From Thioalkalivibrio sp. HK1 (GTDB lineage Bacteria > Pseudomonadota > Gammaproteobacteria > HK1), in the NCBI GenBank assembly GCA_000583135.1, contig JFBG01000019.1, positions 1 through 64,000 on the forward strand: 64,000 nt of DNA. The letters run 5' to 3'. The position numbers were made by a program, and so were the translations under genes. The notes beneath the pieces were generated by a model. The model was not told the origin of the DNA. It ran no database searches and saw nothing but the letters and a program-made list of their open reading frames with translations. Within the stretch, counting starts at the first letter, position 1; every line of letters begins with the position of its first letter. Below, one piece after another: positions 10,551 through 21,000 of the stretch.

Positions 10551-11675
10551 ATGCCCGATCCCATCGCACTTTCATTGACCCCGAGATTGCGCTCCACCCC
10601 CTTCACATCGCGGGTGCGAGCGGCGGGGATCAAGCATTTCACCGTCTATAACCACATGCTTTTGCCGACATATCTTCATTCGCTGGAAGAGGATTACCGC
10701 CATTTATGTCAAAGCGTGCAGTTATGGGATGTATCGGCGCAACGCCAAGTGGAAATTCGCGGCCCCGACGCCTTGTCTTTGGTCGAGCTGATGACTCCGC
10801 GCGATATCTCCCGCTGCGCCGTCGGACAATGTAAATACGCCCCCTTGGTGGATAGCGACGGCGGTATCGTCAACGATCCCGTCATCCTTCGCCTCGCAGC
10901 GGACCATTTTTGGATTTCGGTAGCGGATTCCGATGTGTTGCTGTGGGCGAGGGGACTGGCGGCGGGGGGCAAGATGGATGTCGAGGTGGAAGAACCGGAT
11001 GTATCGCCCTTGGCTTTGCAAGGCCCGGTGGCGGATACGGTGGCCGAAGCCCTCTTCGGATCTTGGGTTCGCTCCTTGCGCTTTTTCCGCTTTCGCGACA
11101 CTGAAATCGATGGCATCCCCGTGGTTTTGGCCCGTTCGGGTTGGGGCGGGCAGGGGGGCTTCGAGATCTACCTTCGAAACAGTGAGAAAGGCGAAGCGCT
11201 GTGGGATCGAATCTGGTCGGCGGGCGAGGTGCACGGGATTCGTGCCGGGGCTCCGAATCTGATCGATCGAATCGAAACCCGCCTGCTTTCCTACGGTAGC
11301 GACATGACGCGCCAAGACGATCCCTTCGAAGCCGGTTTGGAAGCCTATTGCGATCTCGACAAGCCTGCGGCCTATCTTGCGCGGCAAACACTCGATTCTC
11401 GTCGCAATCGCCCCCCGGCAAGGCGCTTGGAGCGTTTGGTGATCGATGGCGATCCGATCGAGCCCAACACCGACCGCCGCCCCCTTTTCGCCCCCGATCA
11501 CGCCCCGGCGGGCTTCGTTTCGAGCGCGGTCCACTCCCCTCGACTTGGCCGCAACATCGCTCTGGCGATGCTCGCAACCGAGCATCGAGATAAAAAACTC
11601 CAAGTACGCCTTGCAAACGGAACGATGCGCCCGGCGATGATGGCGAACGAACACTGGGAGCCAGCCTCGATCTGA
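10551..11675 (+). CDS. dmdA: DMSP demethylase-like aminomethyltransferase (GcvT family)
   Basis: A 374-residue folate-dependent aminomethyltransferase-family protein. The N-terminal RLRSTPFTSRVRAAGIKHF, the block YNHMLLPTYLHSLEEDY, WDVSAQRQVEIRGPDA, LTPRD-like MTPRDISRCAVGQC and ISVADSDVLLWARG closely follow DmdA, which transfers a methyl group from dimethylsulfoniopropionate to tetrahydrofolate. It could also be a related demethylase acting on another substrate such as a methylated amine. The frame is open further upstream, but ATG at 10551 fits the family N-terminus. Two operator-like palindromes lie upstream. Together with betC it suggests use of marine osmolytes, which is inference. Confidence 0.75.
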   Translation: MPDPIALSLTPRLRSTPFTSRVRAAGIKHFTVYNHMLLPTYLHSLEEDYRHLCQSVQLWDVSAQRQVEIRGPDALSLVELMTPRDISRCAVGQCKYAPLVDSDGGIVNDPVILRLAADHFWISVADSDVLLWARGLAAGGKMDVEVEEPDVSPLALQGPVADTVAEALFGSWVRSLRFFRFRDTEIDGIPVVLARSGWGGQGGFEIYLRNSEKGEALWDRIWSAGEVHGIRAGAPNLIDRIETRLLSYGSDMTRQDDPFEAGLEAYCDLDKPAAYLARQTLDSRRNRPPARRLERLVIDGDPIEPNTDRRPLFAPDHAPAGFVSSAVHSPRLGRNIALAMLATEHRDKKLQVRLANGTMRPAMMANEHWEPASI

Positions 11676-11930
11676 TACCCCATACTCAGGTGCCCTATCA
11701 TCGATCCACCCGAAGCCCACGCCGCACCTTGCAATAACCCTTGCCCTTCGTGGAGGGATTTTCGAATGGAGGCTCTTCCTGCAAGGACTCTCGCCCCCGA
11801 GCCTCCCCGAAAAAAGTCTTCGCTAAAATACGATGACGAGATGGACAGGCCATCCACTCGTCGGCGGCCGCACCTTTCATGAGCGCCGATATCCTTATCG
11901 TTCGTCAACCCTCTTCGAGGAGAGCATCCC

Positions 11931-12695
11931 ATGACATCGGATCGCCCGGTCGTGATCATCACCGGCGCCTCGCGCGGAATCGGCGCGGCATGTGCCCGGG
12001 CCCTTTCACCCAAGGCGAATCTGGTGCTTGCAGCGCGTAGCGATTTGGTTCTTGAATCCACGGCAAACGAGTGTTCGGCCCAAGGAGCGCAAGTAAAAAC
12101 CGTGGTCGGAGACGTCGCCCGCAACGAAACCGCCTGCGCCCTCGCAGACCGAGCGCAAGAAGCCTTCGGTCGGATCGATGCGGTGATCGCCAACGCCGGC
12201 ATCCTCACCCCTTTCGGTTCCCTCGAATCTTGCGATGCCCAAGCCATCGAATATGCATTGGCCGTCAATATCGTCGGCCCGACATTATTGGCAAGAGCCA
12301 CACTACCGGCACTTCGGGCCTCCAAAGGACGCTTGATCAACGTATCGAGCGGAGCGGGAAACGGGGTGATTCGAGGCTGGGCGACCTACTGCGCCGCCAA
12401 AGCCGCATTGAACCACCTCACCCGAGTCATCGCCGCCGATGTCCCGGAAGTCACCGCCATCGCCTTTTCCCCGGGAATGACCGACACCGACATGCAAGCC
12501 CAGATCCGAGACCAAGGAGATAAAGGCATGCCATCGGAAGAACTTTCGTTCTTCCAACGCACCTACGCCGAGGGCGGATTACGAGACGCCGACGAAGTCG
12601 GAAAAGGACTCGCGGCCCTCGCCCTGTTCGCAAAGAAAGAATGGTCCGGAGAATATATCGATATCGCCGATCCCCGAATAGCGGCCTTGGGCTGA
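11931..12695 (+). CDS. Short-chain dehydrogenase/reductase
   Basis: A 254-residue classical SDR: the nucleotide-binding motif TGASRGIG near residue 12, NAG (VIANAGI) near residue 90, the catalytic serine in INVSSGAG, and the YCAAK catalytic Tyr/Lys pair. The C-terminal region (AIAFSPGMTDTDMQAQIR) resembles benzil or sepiapterin reductase-like SDRs, but the substrate cannot be told. The Shine-Dalgarno GAGGAGAG lies 11 bases before the ATG. It is the last host-like gene before the AT-rich island that starts about 90 bases downstream. Confidence 0.85.
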   Translation: MTSDRPVVIITGASRGIGAACARALSPKANLVLAARSDLVLESTANECSAQGAQVKTVVGDVARNETACALADRAQEAFGRIDAVIANAGILTPFGSLESCDAQAIEYALAVNIVGPTLLARATLPALRASKGRLINVSSGAGNGVIRGWATYCAAKAALNHLTRVIAADVPEVTAIAFSPGMTDTDMQAQIRDQGDKGMPSEELSFFQRTYAEGGLRDADEVGKGLAALALFAKKEWSGEYIDIADPRIAALG

Positions 12696-12785
12696 CGGCA
12701 GCATCTCGGCGATTTTGATTGCAAAGACGGCAAGACCAAGTCGAGAAATCGATCCGAAAAACAAATCGATAAGGAGATATTTTCG

Positions 12786-15700
12786 ATGAGTAGCAAATTT
12801 TTTACCAACAAGGATACCGGCACGGTTCTCGATAAATTCAAAGGTGTCTTCGAGCATGCAAGCATTCAAGAATTCGATGTTTTGGTCGGATACTTCCGAT
12901 CAACAGGCTATTTCAGATTGCGCCCTTCTTTAGAGAAAGTCAATCAGATTCGAATCTTAGTTGGAATCAATATGGATAAAGTCATTCAAGACTATAAAAA
13001 ACAAGGCCTGATACCTGTCATTGGTGCCAATAAGGACGAGGCAAAGAATATGTATAAAATCGATCTTGCCAATGAAATCAACCAAGTGGACTATGGACAA
13101 GAACCAGAAGAGAGCATTCGTCAATTCATCGAAGATATCGGCTCCGGAAAAGTGCAGCTAAGAGTACATACCAGTCGTAAATTGCATGCCAAAATATATA
13201 TCTTTCGTCCACAAAATTTTAATGAGCATAGCAGCGGTGAAGTCATTACCGGCTCATCCAATTTGACTGAACCGGGATTAGGCGTCAGAGAGATAAGTTC
13301 CAATTACGAATTCAATGTTTCCTTGAGAGATTATGACGATATCAAATTCGCCACCGAGGAGTTCGAAAGTCTTTGGGAACAAGGTGTCGAGATTTTGCCG
13401 GATGATATCGATCAAGCGAAGAATAAAACTTTCCTTCGAGAAGATATCACGCCTTATGATCTCTACATCAAATTTCTGATCGAGCATTTTGGCGAAAGAA
13501 TTGAGTTCGATCCTAAAAATGCCATGGATCTGCCGAAAGGATACAAGAAACTCAATTACCAGTTGGACGCGGTTGAGCAAGGACTCGGTATCATTAATAA
13601 GCATAACGGGGTGTTTCTTGCTGACGTTGTGGGGCTAGGAAAAACTGTCATTGCCATTTTGCTGGCAAGGCGAATCTCTTTTCAAGAAGCATCAAGTGTG
13701 GCATTTAAGACATTGATTATCTCGCCGCCAGCTATAAAACAGAACTGGGAAGAAACTGTAGACGATCTTTCTTTTCCTTCACATAAGATCATTTCCAGTG
13801 GAAGCCTTCATAAAGTGAGTAATCCTGAGCAATACGATCTTATCATCATCGACGAATCGCATAAGTTTCGCAATAAGAATTCTGACTCTTATGATTATAT
13901 GCAGCGTATCTGTAAGACACTGACAAAATCAGGCCGTCAAAAGAAAGTGATTTTGCTTTCAGCTACTCCGCTGAATAATAAACCTGAAGACATTCTCAAT
14001 CAGGTTCTGCTGTTTCAAGATGGAAACAAGAGCACACTTGAATGTGGAAGTCTGAATAGATTCTTTGCTTCGATCAATAAGGAGTATGCAAATCTAATGA
14101 AACGATCATCATCGTCCGATAAAGATGAAATTACTCCTATTTATGAAAAAATCCGTAAGTGCGTAATCGAACCGATTACAGTTCGCCGAACTCGACAAGA
14201 TCTTCAAGATAACGAGTTTTATTCGAAAGATTTGAAGCGACAGGGTATTTTATTTCCGAAATCCAACCCACCTATAAACCTGCTATATCAACTTCCGGAT
14301 AATCTAAATACACTTTACGACGAAACACTTATTCGAATTGCAGGGCATGGAGAAAATGAAGGCAAAAGACTTCACTATGCACGTCATCGAATGATTCAAT
14401 TTTTGCGAGATGAATTCAAAAAAAGATACAATCGCGCAGATTTCATATCCGAAATGTTGACAGGAATTATGAAAACGCTGATGGTCAAGAGATTGGATAG
14501 TAGTATCAGTGCAATATATCAGACATTAAAACGATTTTTGAAATCATCCGAAGAACTATTGAAGATGCGGGACAATGATAGAATTTACTTGGCTTCTTCT
14601 AGAAAGATTTCCGAGTATATTGAAAGCGAGAGTGAAGATGAGCTTGATGTAATATTTACCGATAAAAATGAAAATTATTTTCAACGCAAGGATTTTGAAC
14701 CCAACTATTGGAAACTGGTAGAGCGAGATCATGAGATACTGATTGATTTGGTGGGCAGATGGAAGCAAGTTATCGATAGCGAAGTCGATCCAAAGTCAGA
14801 TCGACTGGTTGATGTCATGAATAAAGAATTATTTGATAAAGCCAAGAATCCGGAACAAAAGCTGGTTATTTTTTCTGAATCAATGGATACGACCGATGAT
14901 CTTGAATCTCGGCTAGAAAAAAATGGTTTTAATAAAATACTGAAAGTCAACTCATCGACAAGGGAGAAACTCAAAGACAAGATCAAAGAAAATTTCGATG
15001 CCAATATATCTCGTAAGGAGCAGCGATCCGATTACAACATTATCATTACGACTGAAGTTTTGTCCGAGGGGATCAATCTTCATCGCGCCAATATTATCTT
15101 GAATTACGACACCCCTTGGAATTCTACCAAGCTGATGCAACGCATCGGTAGAATCAATCGAATTGGAAGCAAAGCAGGTGAGATTTTCATCTACAATTTT
15201 CTACCCACTGAGAAAGTTGAGGAAGATATTAATCTGAAACGTAGGGCTAGAATGAAACTGGAAGCATTTCACACAGCGTTAGGCGAGGATTCGCAAATAT
15301 TCCTCCCTGATGAAAAAGTGGGTAGTTTTGGATTGTTCGAAAAAGATATCATGGCAGATGATGAAACGTCAGAGGAATTAGGATATCTTCAGGTGGTCAG
15401 GAATTTTAGGGAAAATCATCCAGAAGACTTCAGGCGAGTGAAGCAGATGCCGACAAAAATTCGAGGATGTGTGAGTAATACTCGATATCAAGGAGGCACT
15501 TTTGTATTTCTGCGCGATGAATCGTGTGAGTATTTTTCAATAGTAATGTCGGATAAGGAGGGATTGAAATCGTCAAGGTTGACCTTCGTAGAGAGTGCGA
15601 AAATACTGGAATGCAAACCTGAAACCAAGACGATGCCGCTGCATGACAAGCATTATCAACACGTTCAAGAGGCTCTTCGATGCTTCGAAAAGGAAGTGCA

Positions 15701-16079
15701 AGGATCTATTGCCAACGCGTATCGGTCTCCGAAATTGAATCCACAGCAGCAACGAGCGACTGAGTATTTGAAAAGTCTGATGAAAAGCATAAAAGATCTA
15801 AATGAAAATGAAAAAATAAAATTAAGACAAGCGGTTGAATCGATCAAACTCGATCGTATTCAAAGTCTAAAGCAGGAAGTAAACAAATTGAGAACGAAAT
15901 CGAAAAAAATGTCGATCTTAAATGAACGACAACTTGATTCAGTCTTGAATCTCTTGGGGGAATATCCCCTTGATATGCTATCTGACGTGGATGATAGTGC
16001 GATGTATGAATCAATGCCTTCGAAGAACACCAACCCCGGCGTAGTTATTGCCCAGTCATATTGCCTTCGCCCTAGATAA
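12786..16079 (+). CDS. PLD-nuclease/SNF2 helicase fusion (defence-type)
   Basis: A 1097-residue protein. Residues 1-180 form a phospholipase D-like nuclease domain with HAKIYIF (His134, Lys136) and GSSNLTEPG. A superfamily 2 helicase follows: Walker A GLGKT at 283, DESH at 356, SATPLNNKP near 400, and motif VI QRIGRINRIG at 785. The C-terminus is charged and helical. Such proteins act with DNA methylases in restriction systems. AT-rich codon use, unlike the preceding SDR, marks recent acquisition. A clear AAGGAGATA ribosome site precedes the ATG. The last residues run into an IS remnant that starts within a few bases of the stop, so the C-terminal end may be slightly altered. The likely partner is the type IIG protein at 18050. 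Confidence 0.8.
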   Translation: MSSKFFTNKDTGTVLDKFKGVFEHASIQEFDVLVGYFRSTGYFRLRPSLEKVNQIRILVGINMDKVIQDYKKQGLIPVIGANKDEAKNMYKIDLANEINQVDYGQEPEESIRQFIEDIGSGKVQLRVHTSRKLHAKIYIFRPQNFNEHSSGEVITGSSNLTEPGLGVREISSNYEFNVSLRDYDDIKFATEEFESLWEQGVEILPDDIDQAKNKTFLREDITPYDLYIKFLIEHFGERIEFDPKNAMDLPKGYKKLNYQLDAVEQGLGIINKHNGVFLADVVGLGKTVIAILLARRISFQEASSVAFKTLIISPPAIKQNWEETVDDLSFPSHKIISSGSLHKVSNPEQYDLIIIDESHKFRNKNSDSYDYMQRICKTLTKSGRQKKVILLSATPLNNKPEDILNQVLLFQDGNKSTLECGSLNRFFASINKEYANLMKRSSSSDKDEITPIYEKIRKCVIEPITVRRTRQDLQDNEFYSKDLKRQGILFPKSNPPINLLYQLPDNLNTLYDETLIRIAGHGENEGKRLHYARHRMIQFLRDEFKKRYNRADFISEMLTGIMKTLMVKRLDSSISAIYQTLKRFLKSSEELLKMRDNDRIYLASSRKISEYIESESEDELDVIFTDKNENYFQRKDFEPNYWKLVERDHEILIDLVGRWKQVIDSEVDPKSDRLVDVMNKELFDKAKNPEQKLVIFSESMDTTDDLESRLEKNGFNKILKVNSSTREKLKDKIKENFDANISRKEQRSDYNIIITTEVLSEGINLHRANIILNYDTPWNSTKLMQRIGRINRIGSKAGEIFIYNFLPTEKVEEDINLKRRARMKLEAFHTALGEDSQIFLPDEKVGSFGLFEKDIMADDETSEELGYLQVVRNFRENHPEDFRRVKQMPTKIRGCVSNTRYQGGTFVFLRDESCEYFSIVMSDKEGLKSSRLTFVESAKILECKPETKTMPLHDKHYQHVQEALRCFEKEVQGSIANAYRSPKLNPQQQRATEYLKSLMKSIKDLNENEKIKLRQAVESIKLDRIQSLKQEVNKLRTKSKKMSILNERQLDSVLNLLGEYPLDMLSDVDDSAMYESMPSKNTNPGVVIAQSYCLRPR

Positions 16080-16084
16080 GCGCA

Positions 16085-17530
16085 TTAGAGTTATTGAGAC
16101 AACTCCGCGCTTAGGCCACTTGAGGCCCGAACGCAGTTCGCTAAGAGATGGTCGATGGCCACGAAGATGGCGGTCAATCTTACCGGTACTCGAAAGCGGT
16201 TGTCGTCATGTCGGTGCCCCACATCTCATCGATTGATCGGCGGGAATGATGGTTCCGTCGTGAGCACGCAGCTCACGAGCCGGTCCCCGACAGGATTTGG
16301 CGATCAAGCCGTTCTCTCGCATCAGTCGCAAGACCCGCACCGGCGATGTACGAATACCGTTGTATCGCAGACGCGCGTGCATCTTCCCGGCAAGGCTTGC
16401 CTTGAATGTTTGGATATTCATTGTAGACCCCCGAAGAGTGAGCCTCTCCACCCGGCAAGGCGGAGGGGCTGAAAGAGAGCCCTCCTCGGAGCGAGGAGAG
16501 AGGGAGATGGTGGAGAGATGATAATAGGGGAGGAGGGGGAGTACTAGGGCTCCTCCGTCAGTCAGGAAGGGCTCTCGCCCCTCGGATAGGCAAGGAAGGG
16601 TGTTATCCCTCCGGTTGCCTTCGGGGCATTCATGTCGGCTCTCTGGAGAAGGACGATCTTGCATATCGGAGGAGGGGGATTGCCTGATCGCTTGACCTCG
16701 TAGAGATCGAATCTCGAAACGAGGCGAGAAAGCCCTCCGCCTTTCAAGAGGCGGAAGGTTGGATCTCCGAAGTCCTCGGGAGCGAAAGCCTGATAGAACT
16801 CTTCGCCCTCCGGTTTGGCAATCAGGAGTCCTTCGATATTCCTATGATTCGTATAGAGGCTGAAAGGGTAAGCCTCCCCGATTCGGTACTTTTATATGTC
16901 GATAATCATCTTCACATCCTCTTGCTGAAAGCCCCTATCGGGGCGGAGATGCCTCCTCCGAAGAAGGGGCGGGTTTCGGGTCGCGGGGCTTTTAGCCTCT
17001 CCTGAAAGAGCCCCGCTTGCGGAACCCTTCGCCATAGAACGGGCTGTCCTTGATGACCTGTTCGATGGCTTCGGTCATTGGCGCAGCATCTCACCGTGTG
17101 GTCCTGGTTTCCGGCGAGGACGACCGATCTTGGCTGCATGCAGATGAGACGATATACCCCGGAGCGATTGATCTTCCACACTTGGTACACCCGCAACAGG
17201 CCGAGAAGAAGATGGCGGCGCTCATTGCCTCGACCTCCACTGCACAAAAGGACGACCCGCTTCCATCCTCTCGATCTTCTCGCGCAGCAACTTGTTGTCC
17301 ATGGTGGTCGAAGCCGACAAGGATCCCAGCTTGCCGACCTTCTTGGTCGCAGGATCCGACTTCTTCTCTTTCGAAAGCACACTCGGCTCTTTCGAAGAAC
17401 GACTCGTACCAGCGACTGACATCGGCGGCTATCACTTCGAGGCACCGGGCGACCGGTTCCATGGAATCACCTCCAATCACTCACACAGTAGACTCGAACT
17501 TGCGCGCCCCCGTCATTGTCGTCGGTGGGG
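16085..17530 (-). mobile_element. IS3-family remnant, internally split
   Basis: Reading leftward, 17480-17222 encodes orfA-like sequence (SKEKKSDPATKKVGKL, then MDNKLLREKIERMEAGRPF). Next comes the start of orfB (MSAAI..., RVYQVWKINRSGVYR, MTEAIEQVIKDSPFYGEGFRK) to about 17020. The protein continues only at about 16400 with MHARLRYNGIRTSPVRVLRLM, AHDGTIIP and LTAIFVAIDHLLANCV down to about 16085. About 600 bases (16.4-17.0 kb) therefore interrupt orfB. Frameshifts and stops show the element is dead. It abuts the helicase stop codon. Confidence 0.75.
16410..17015 (-). other. Unidentified 600-bp insert within the IS3 orfB remnant
   Basis: This segment separates the orfB pieces ending GEGFRK and beginning MHARLR. 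On the minus strand about 16560-16890 reads as a degraded coding stretch (GEAYPFSLYTNHRNIEG, then AKPEGEEFYQAFAPEDFGD) with at least one stop before it, ending near 16562. The rest is rich in G/C-rich inverted repeats, for example around 16480-16500. I do not recognise the family and cannot say whether it is an intron, a second IS fragment or a gene remnant. Confidence 0.4.
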
Positions 17531-17549
17531 CCTAGCTGATTCCTGCCGG

Positions 17550-17970
17550 ATGTACAGATGACCGAAGAAGGCCATCAAACAGGCCATCAAGGAAAGCCCT
17601 TTCCATAGCGAAAGTCACCGAGAAGTGGATGTGCGGCTAGGATACAATAGCATTTGCACATTGAGAGCGCGGGTCTTACATCTCATGCGAGAAAACGAAT
17701 GGTCTGCTCGTGAACCTTGCCGGAGACCGGCCTGTGGTATGTGCTCTCATGATGGCCCCATCATCCCTTTGAAGGTTGATGAGATGTGGGGCACCGACAT
17801 TGACGATGACCGATCTTGATTGCCGTCTTCGCGGACATCGACATCGCTCGGTCGGTTGTCTGAGGCTATACTCCGCAAGCCCTTCAGCGGTTCAAGGACG
17901 AATACAAAGAACAATGGCTGATCAATCGTTGATGACATCGGCTCGCCAAGCCAGTTCATACGCGACAAGA
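17550..17970 (+). mobile_element. IS3-family orfB remnant, second copy
   Basis: On the plus strand the sequence EGHQ..., AIKQAIKESPF, then RLGYNSICTLRARVLHLMREN, HDGPIIP, DEMWGTD, LIAVFADIDIARSVV and ALQRFKDEYKEQWLINR corresponds piece by piece to the orfB remnant at 16.1-17.1 kb, in opposite orientation. Stops and frame changes make it non-functional. It lies directly before the type IIG gene. Confidence 0.7.
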
Positions 17971-18049
17971 TGGATGCAGACATCCGTCTGACCTCCGTAG
18001 AGTGCCCCATAACCCAAGTGCGCTACAATTGCTTATAAGGAGCCTGACA

Positions 18050-21000
18050 ATGTCAAGAAAAATTAGTGATTTATTCAAAGGGTCTTATGATCGCGACCAG
18101 TGGATTGAGGTGTTAGACCAAGCATTTGGTCGTGATCGATTGAAGCGATTTCGTTCGGATAAAAAAATAGACAGTGCGAACGTGAAATCTTGTATCCAGT
18201 GGGGTAATTTGATGCTTGATGAAGACCATGGTGAGGAAGTTGGTCTCTTCGAGGTCAAGATAAAACCTCAAACTAAGATTCGCAGAAATCGAGTAAATCT
18301 GAGAAGTGTGATAGCAAAGGCTTGTAGAGACTACGGGCTGGATGGAGCTTTGGCGATCTATCATGATGTAGACGGTATGGAAAAGACTTGGCGATTGAGT
18401 TTTGTGAGAATGGATTATTTAGAAGACTCTGAGAAAAAGCGATCTGGTAGTAAGCGGTTCACATATCTGCTCGGTGAAGGTCAGAATGTTCGGACTGCAA
18501 CCGAAAGATTCAACATGATATCAGACAAAGAGAAATCACTGGATAGCATTGAGCAAGTATTTTCTGTGGAAGAATTGAATAAGGAGTTTTATAAGAAACT
18601 CGAGAAGTGGTATGATAAAGCTATCAGAACCATTTCCCTCCCTCGAGTTGGAGAAACATCCATTCAAAAATCCAATAGCGTTATTCGGATGATTACGCGG
18701 CTATTATTTGTCTGGTTTATCAAAGAAAAAGGATTGATCAATCAATATCTATTTGATGAAATTAAGGTAAAAGACTACATTGACTATAAAAAGCCTAGTA
18801 GTTATTACAAAGCTATTTTGCAAAATTTATTCTTCGCAACATTGAATCAAGAAATTAGTGATAGAAAAATGGATGAAGAAGACTCAAGGTCATATAGTTA
18901 TTATCTAGATAGCTCTATGCCATTATTTAGGATCTCTGACGATCAGGTCAAAAATCTGTTTCTACAATCTCCATTTCTAAATGGTGGTTTATTTGAATGC
19001 CACCCTGAAGATGGATTTTCCGTTGAAGATTCAAATAGAATTATTGTACCTAATGATCTTTTCTTCGATAATGAAGAAAATGGGCTGATTCAGATTCTTG
19101 AGCAATATCGATTTACCGCAGAAGAATCTACACCTCTAGATGTAGATGTAGCACTTGATCCCGAGCTTTTAGGAAAAGTATTCGAAAATCTGCTAGCGCG
19201 TCATAATCCAGAAACCAGCGAGTCGGCACGAAATAAAACAGGAAGTTTCTACACAAGCCGTCAGGTTGTTAATTACATCATTGATGAGGCGCTGAAGCTT
19301 AGACTCTCTAAGCATGATGAGCGATCCGAATGGAAAAATAAAATTGTTCGATTAATCGACAGTTTGGACGAAGATTTGGATGAAGGTATCGCTGACGTTT
19401 GTTTTGACGAACATGAAACAGAGAAATTAATTTCCGCGATATATAGTATGAAAATTATCGATCCAGCGGTAGGTTCAGGGGCGTTTCCTATGGGAGTTCT
19501 ACATAGATTGGTGACTATTTTGAAAATTGTGGATCCAAATAATAACAAATGGAAAAATAAAAATATTGAAATTGCAAAACAAATCCCCGATATTGATCTT
19601 AGAAATCAAGCAATTAGTGAGATTGAACAAATGTTTTCTAAATCCAATGATCATGGTGATTACTCTAGAAAGCTATACTTAATAAAAAATAATATTTATG
19701 GGATTGACATACAGCAGATTGCAGTCGAGATTGCGAAGTTGAGGTTTTTTATATCATTGGCAATTGAACAGAAGCCAGAACAAGATATGTCAATCAATTA
19801 TGGAATTAATTCCTTACCGAATCTAGAAACCAATCTCATTGTAGCAGATACTTTACTTAAGATTAAGTCATTAGTTAATAAGAACAGATTAAAGCAAGTG
19901 GGAATATTTGGAGGGGATGAGCTGAGTAATTTTCAAAAAGAAATTTTAAAAATAAGAGAGGAATATTTTTATGCTAACGATGATATTAATAAATCAAAAT
20001 GCAGAAATAAAGATAGTAAATTAAGAGAAGATATGAGAAGTTACATTGCTCAAACTTCAAATATATCGGAGGATGAGAAAGAAGAATTCAATAAAATTTG
20101 CTCTTGGCTGCCTTATGATAAAAATCATAGCGCGGAATGGTTTGATCCTAAGTGGATGTTCAATGTTGATGGATTCGATTTGGTTATAGGTAATCCTCCC
20201 TATATCCAGTTGCAACAAAGGATCTCAAATGAATCTAGTGAGAAATATGGAGATCGCTATAAAAATTTGAATTACTCTGCTTTTGCTCGAACTGGTGATA
20301 TATATCAACTATTTTATGAGCGTGGATGGGAACTACTAGATTTGCATGGCTGCCTTTGCTTTATCACTTCAAATAAATGGATGAGAACGGACTATGGAAA
20401 AAATATGCGTAAATTCTTAGGCGAAAAAGTTGGTGACATCAAAATTTTGGATCTGGGTGCTGATGTATTTGAAACAGCGACTGTCGATACCAACATTCTT
20501 TTATTTAGTAAGATACAGAGAAAGATGTCGATTGATTATGCATCTTTTGAGCATGAGAATAAAAAATCTCTGAATTTATCAAAAATTAGATTTGAGCAAA
20601 TGTCGACTCCAAAGAATGATGATAGCTGGATTTTGCTAAATCCAGAAGAAATGGCATTAAAAGAAAAAATTGAACGAATAGGCACTCCTTTGAAAGAATG
20701 GGATATATCCATTTATCGAGGAGTTTTGAGCGGCTACAATAAAGCCTTTATCATCGATAAAGAGACTAAGGATGCATTGATCGAAGAGGACTCGAAATCT
20801 GCAGACATCATTAGGCCTGTTTTGCAAGGGAGAGATATTGGAAGGTATCATCTTACTCCATTCAAAAAATATCTCATTGCAACCCTCCCGTCAAAAAATC
20901 TTTGCATCGATGACTACCCAGCAATCAAAAAGCATCTGCTTTCATTTGGACAAGATCGTTTGGAGCAATCGGGATGCGTTTTACAGGATGGATCTCGCGC

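Noticed and set aside
16410..17015. Group II or group I intron inside the IS3 remnant
   Set aside because: I could not find a domain V-like hairpin or conserved intron ends by eye, so I report only an unknown insert.
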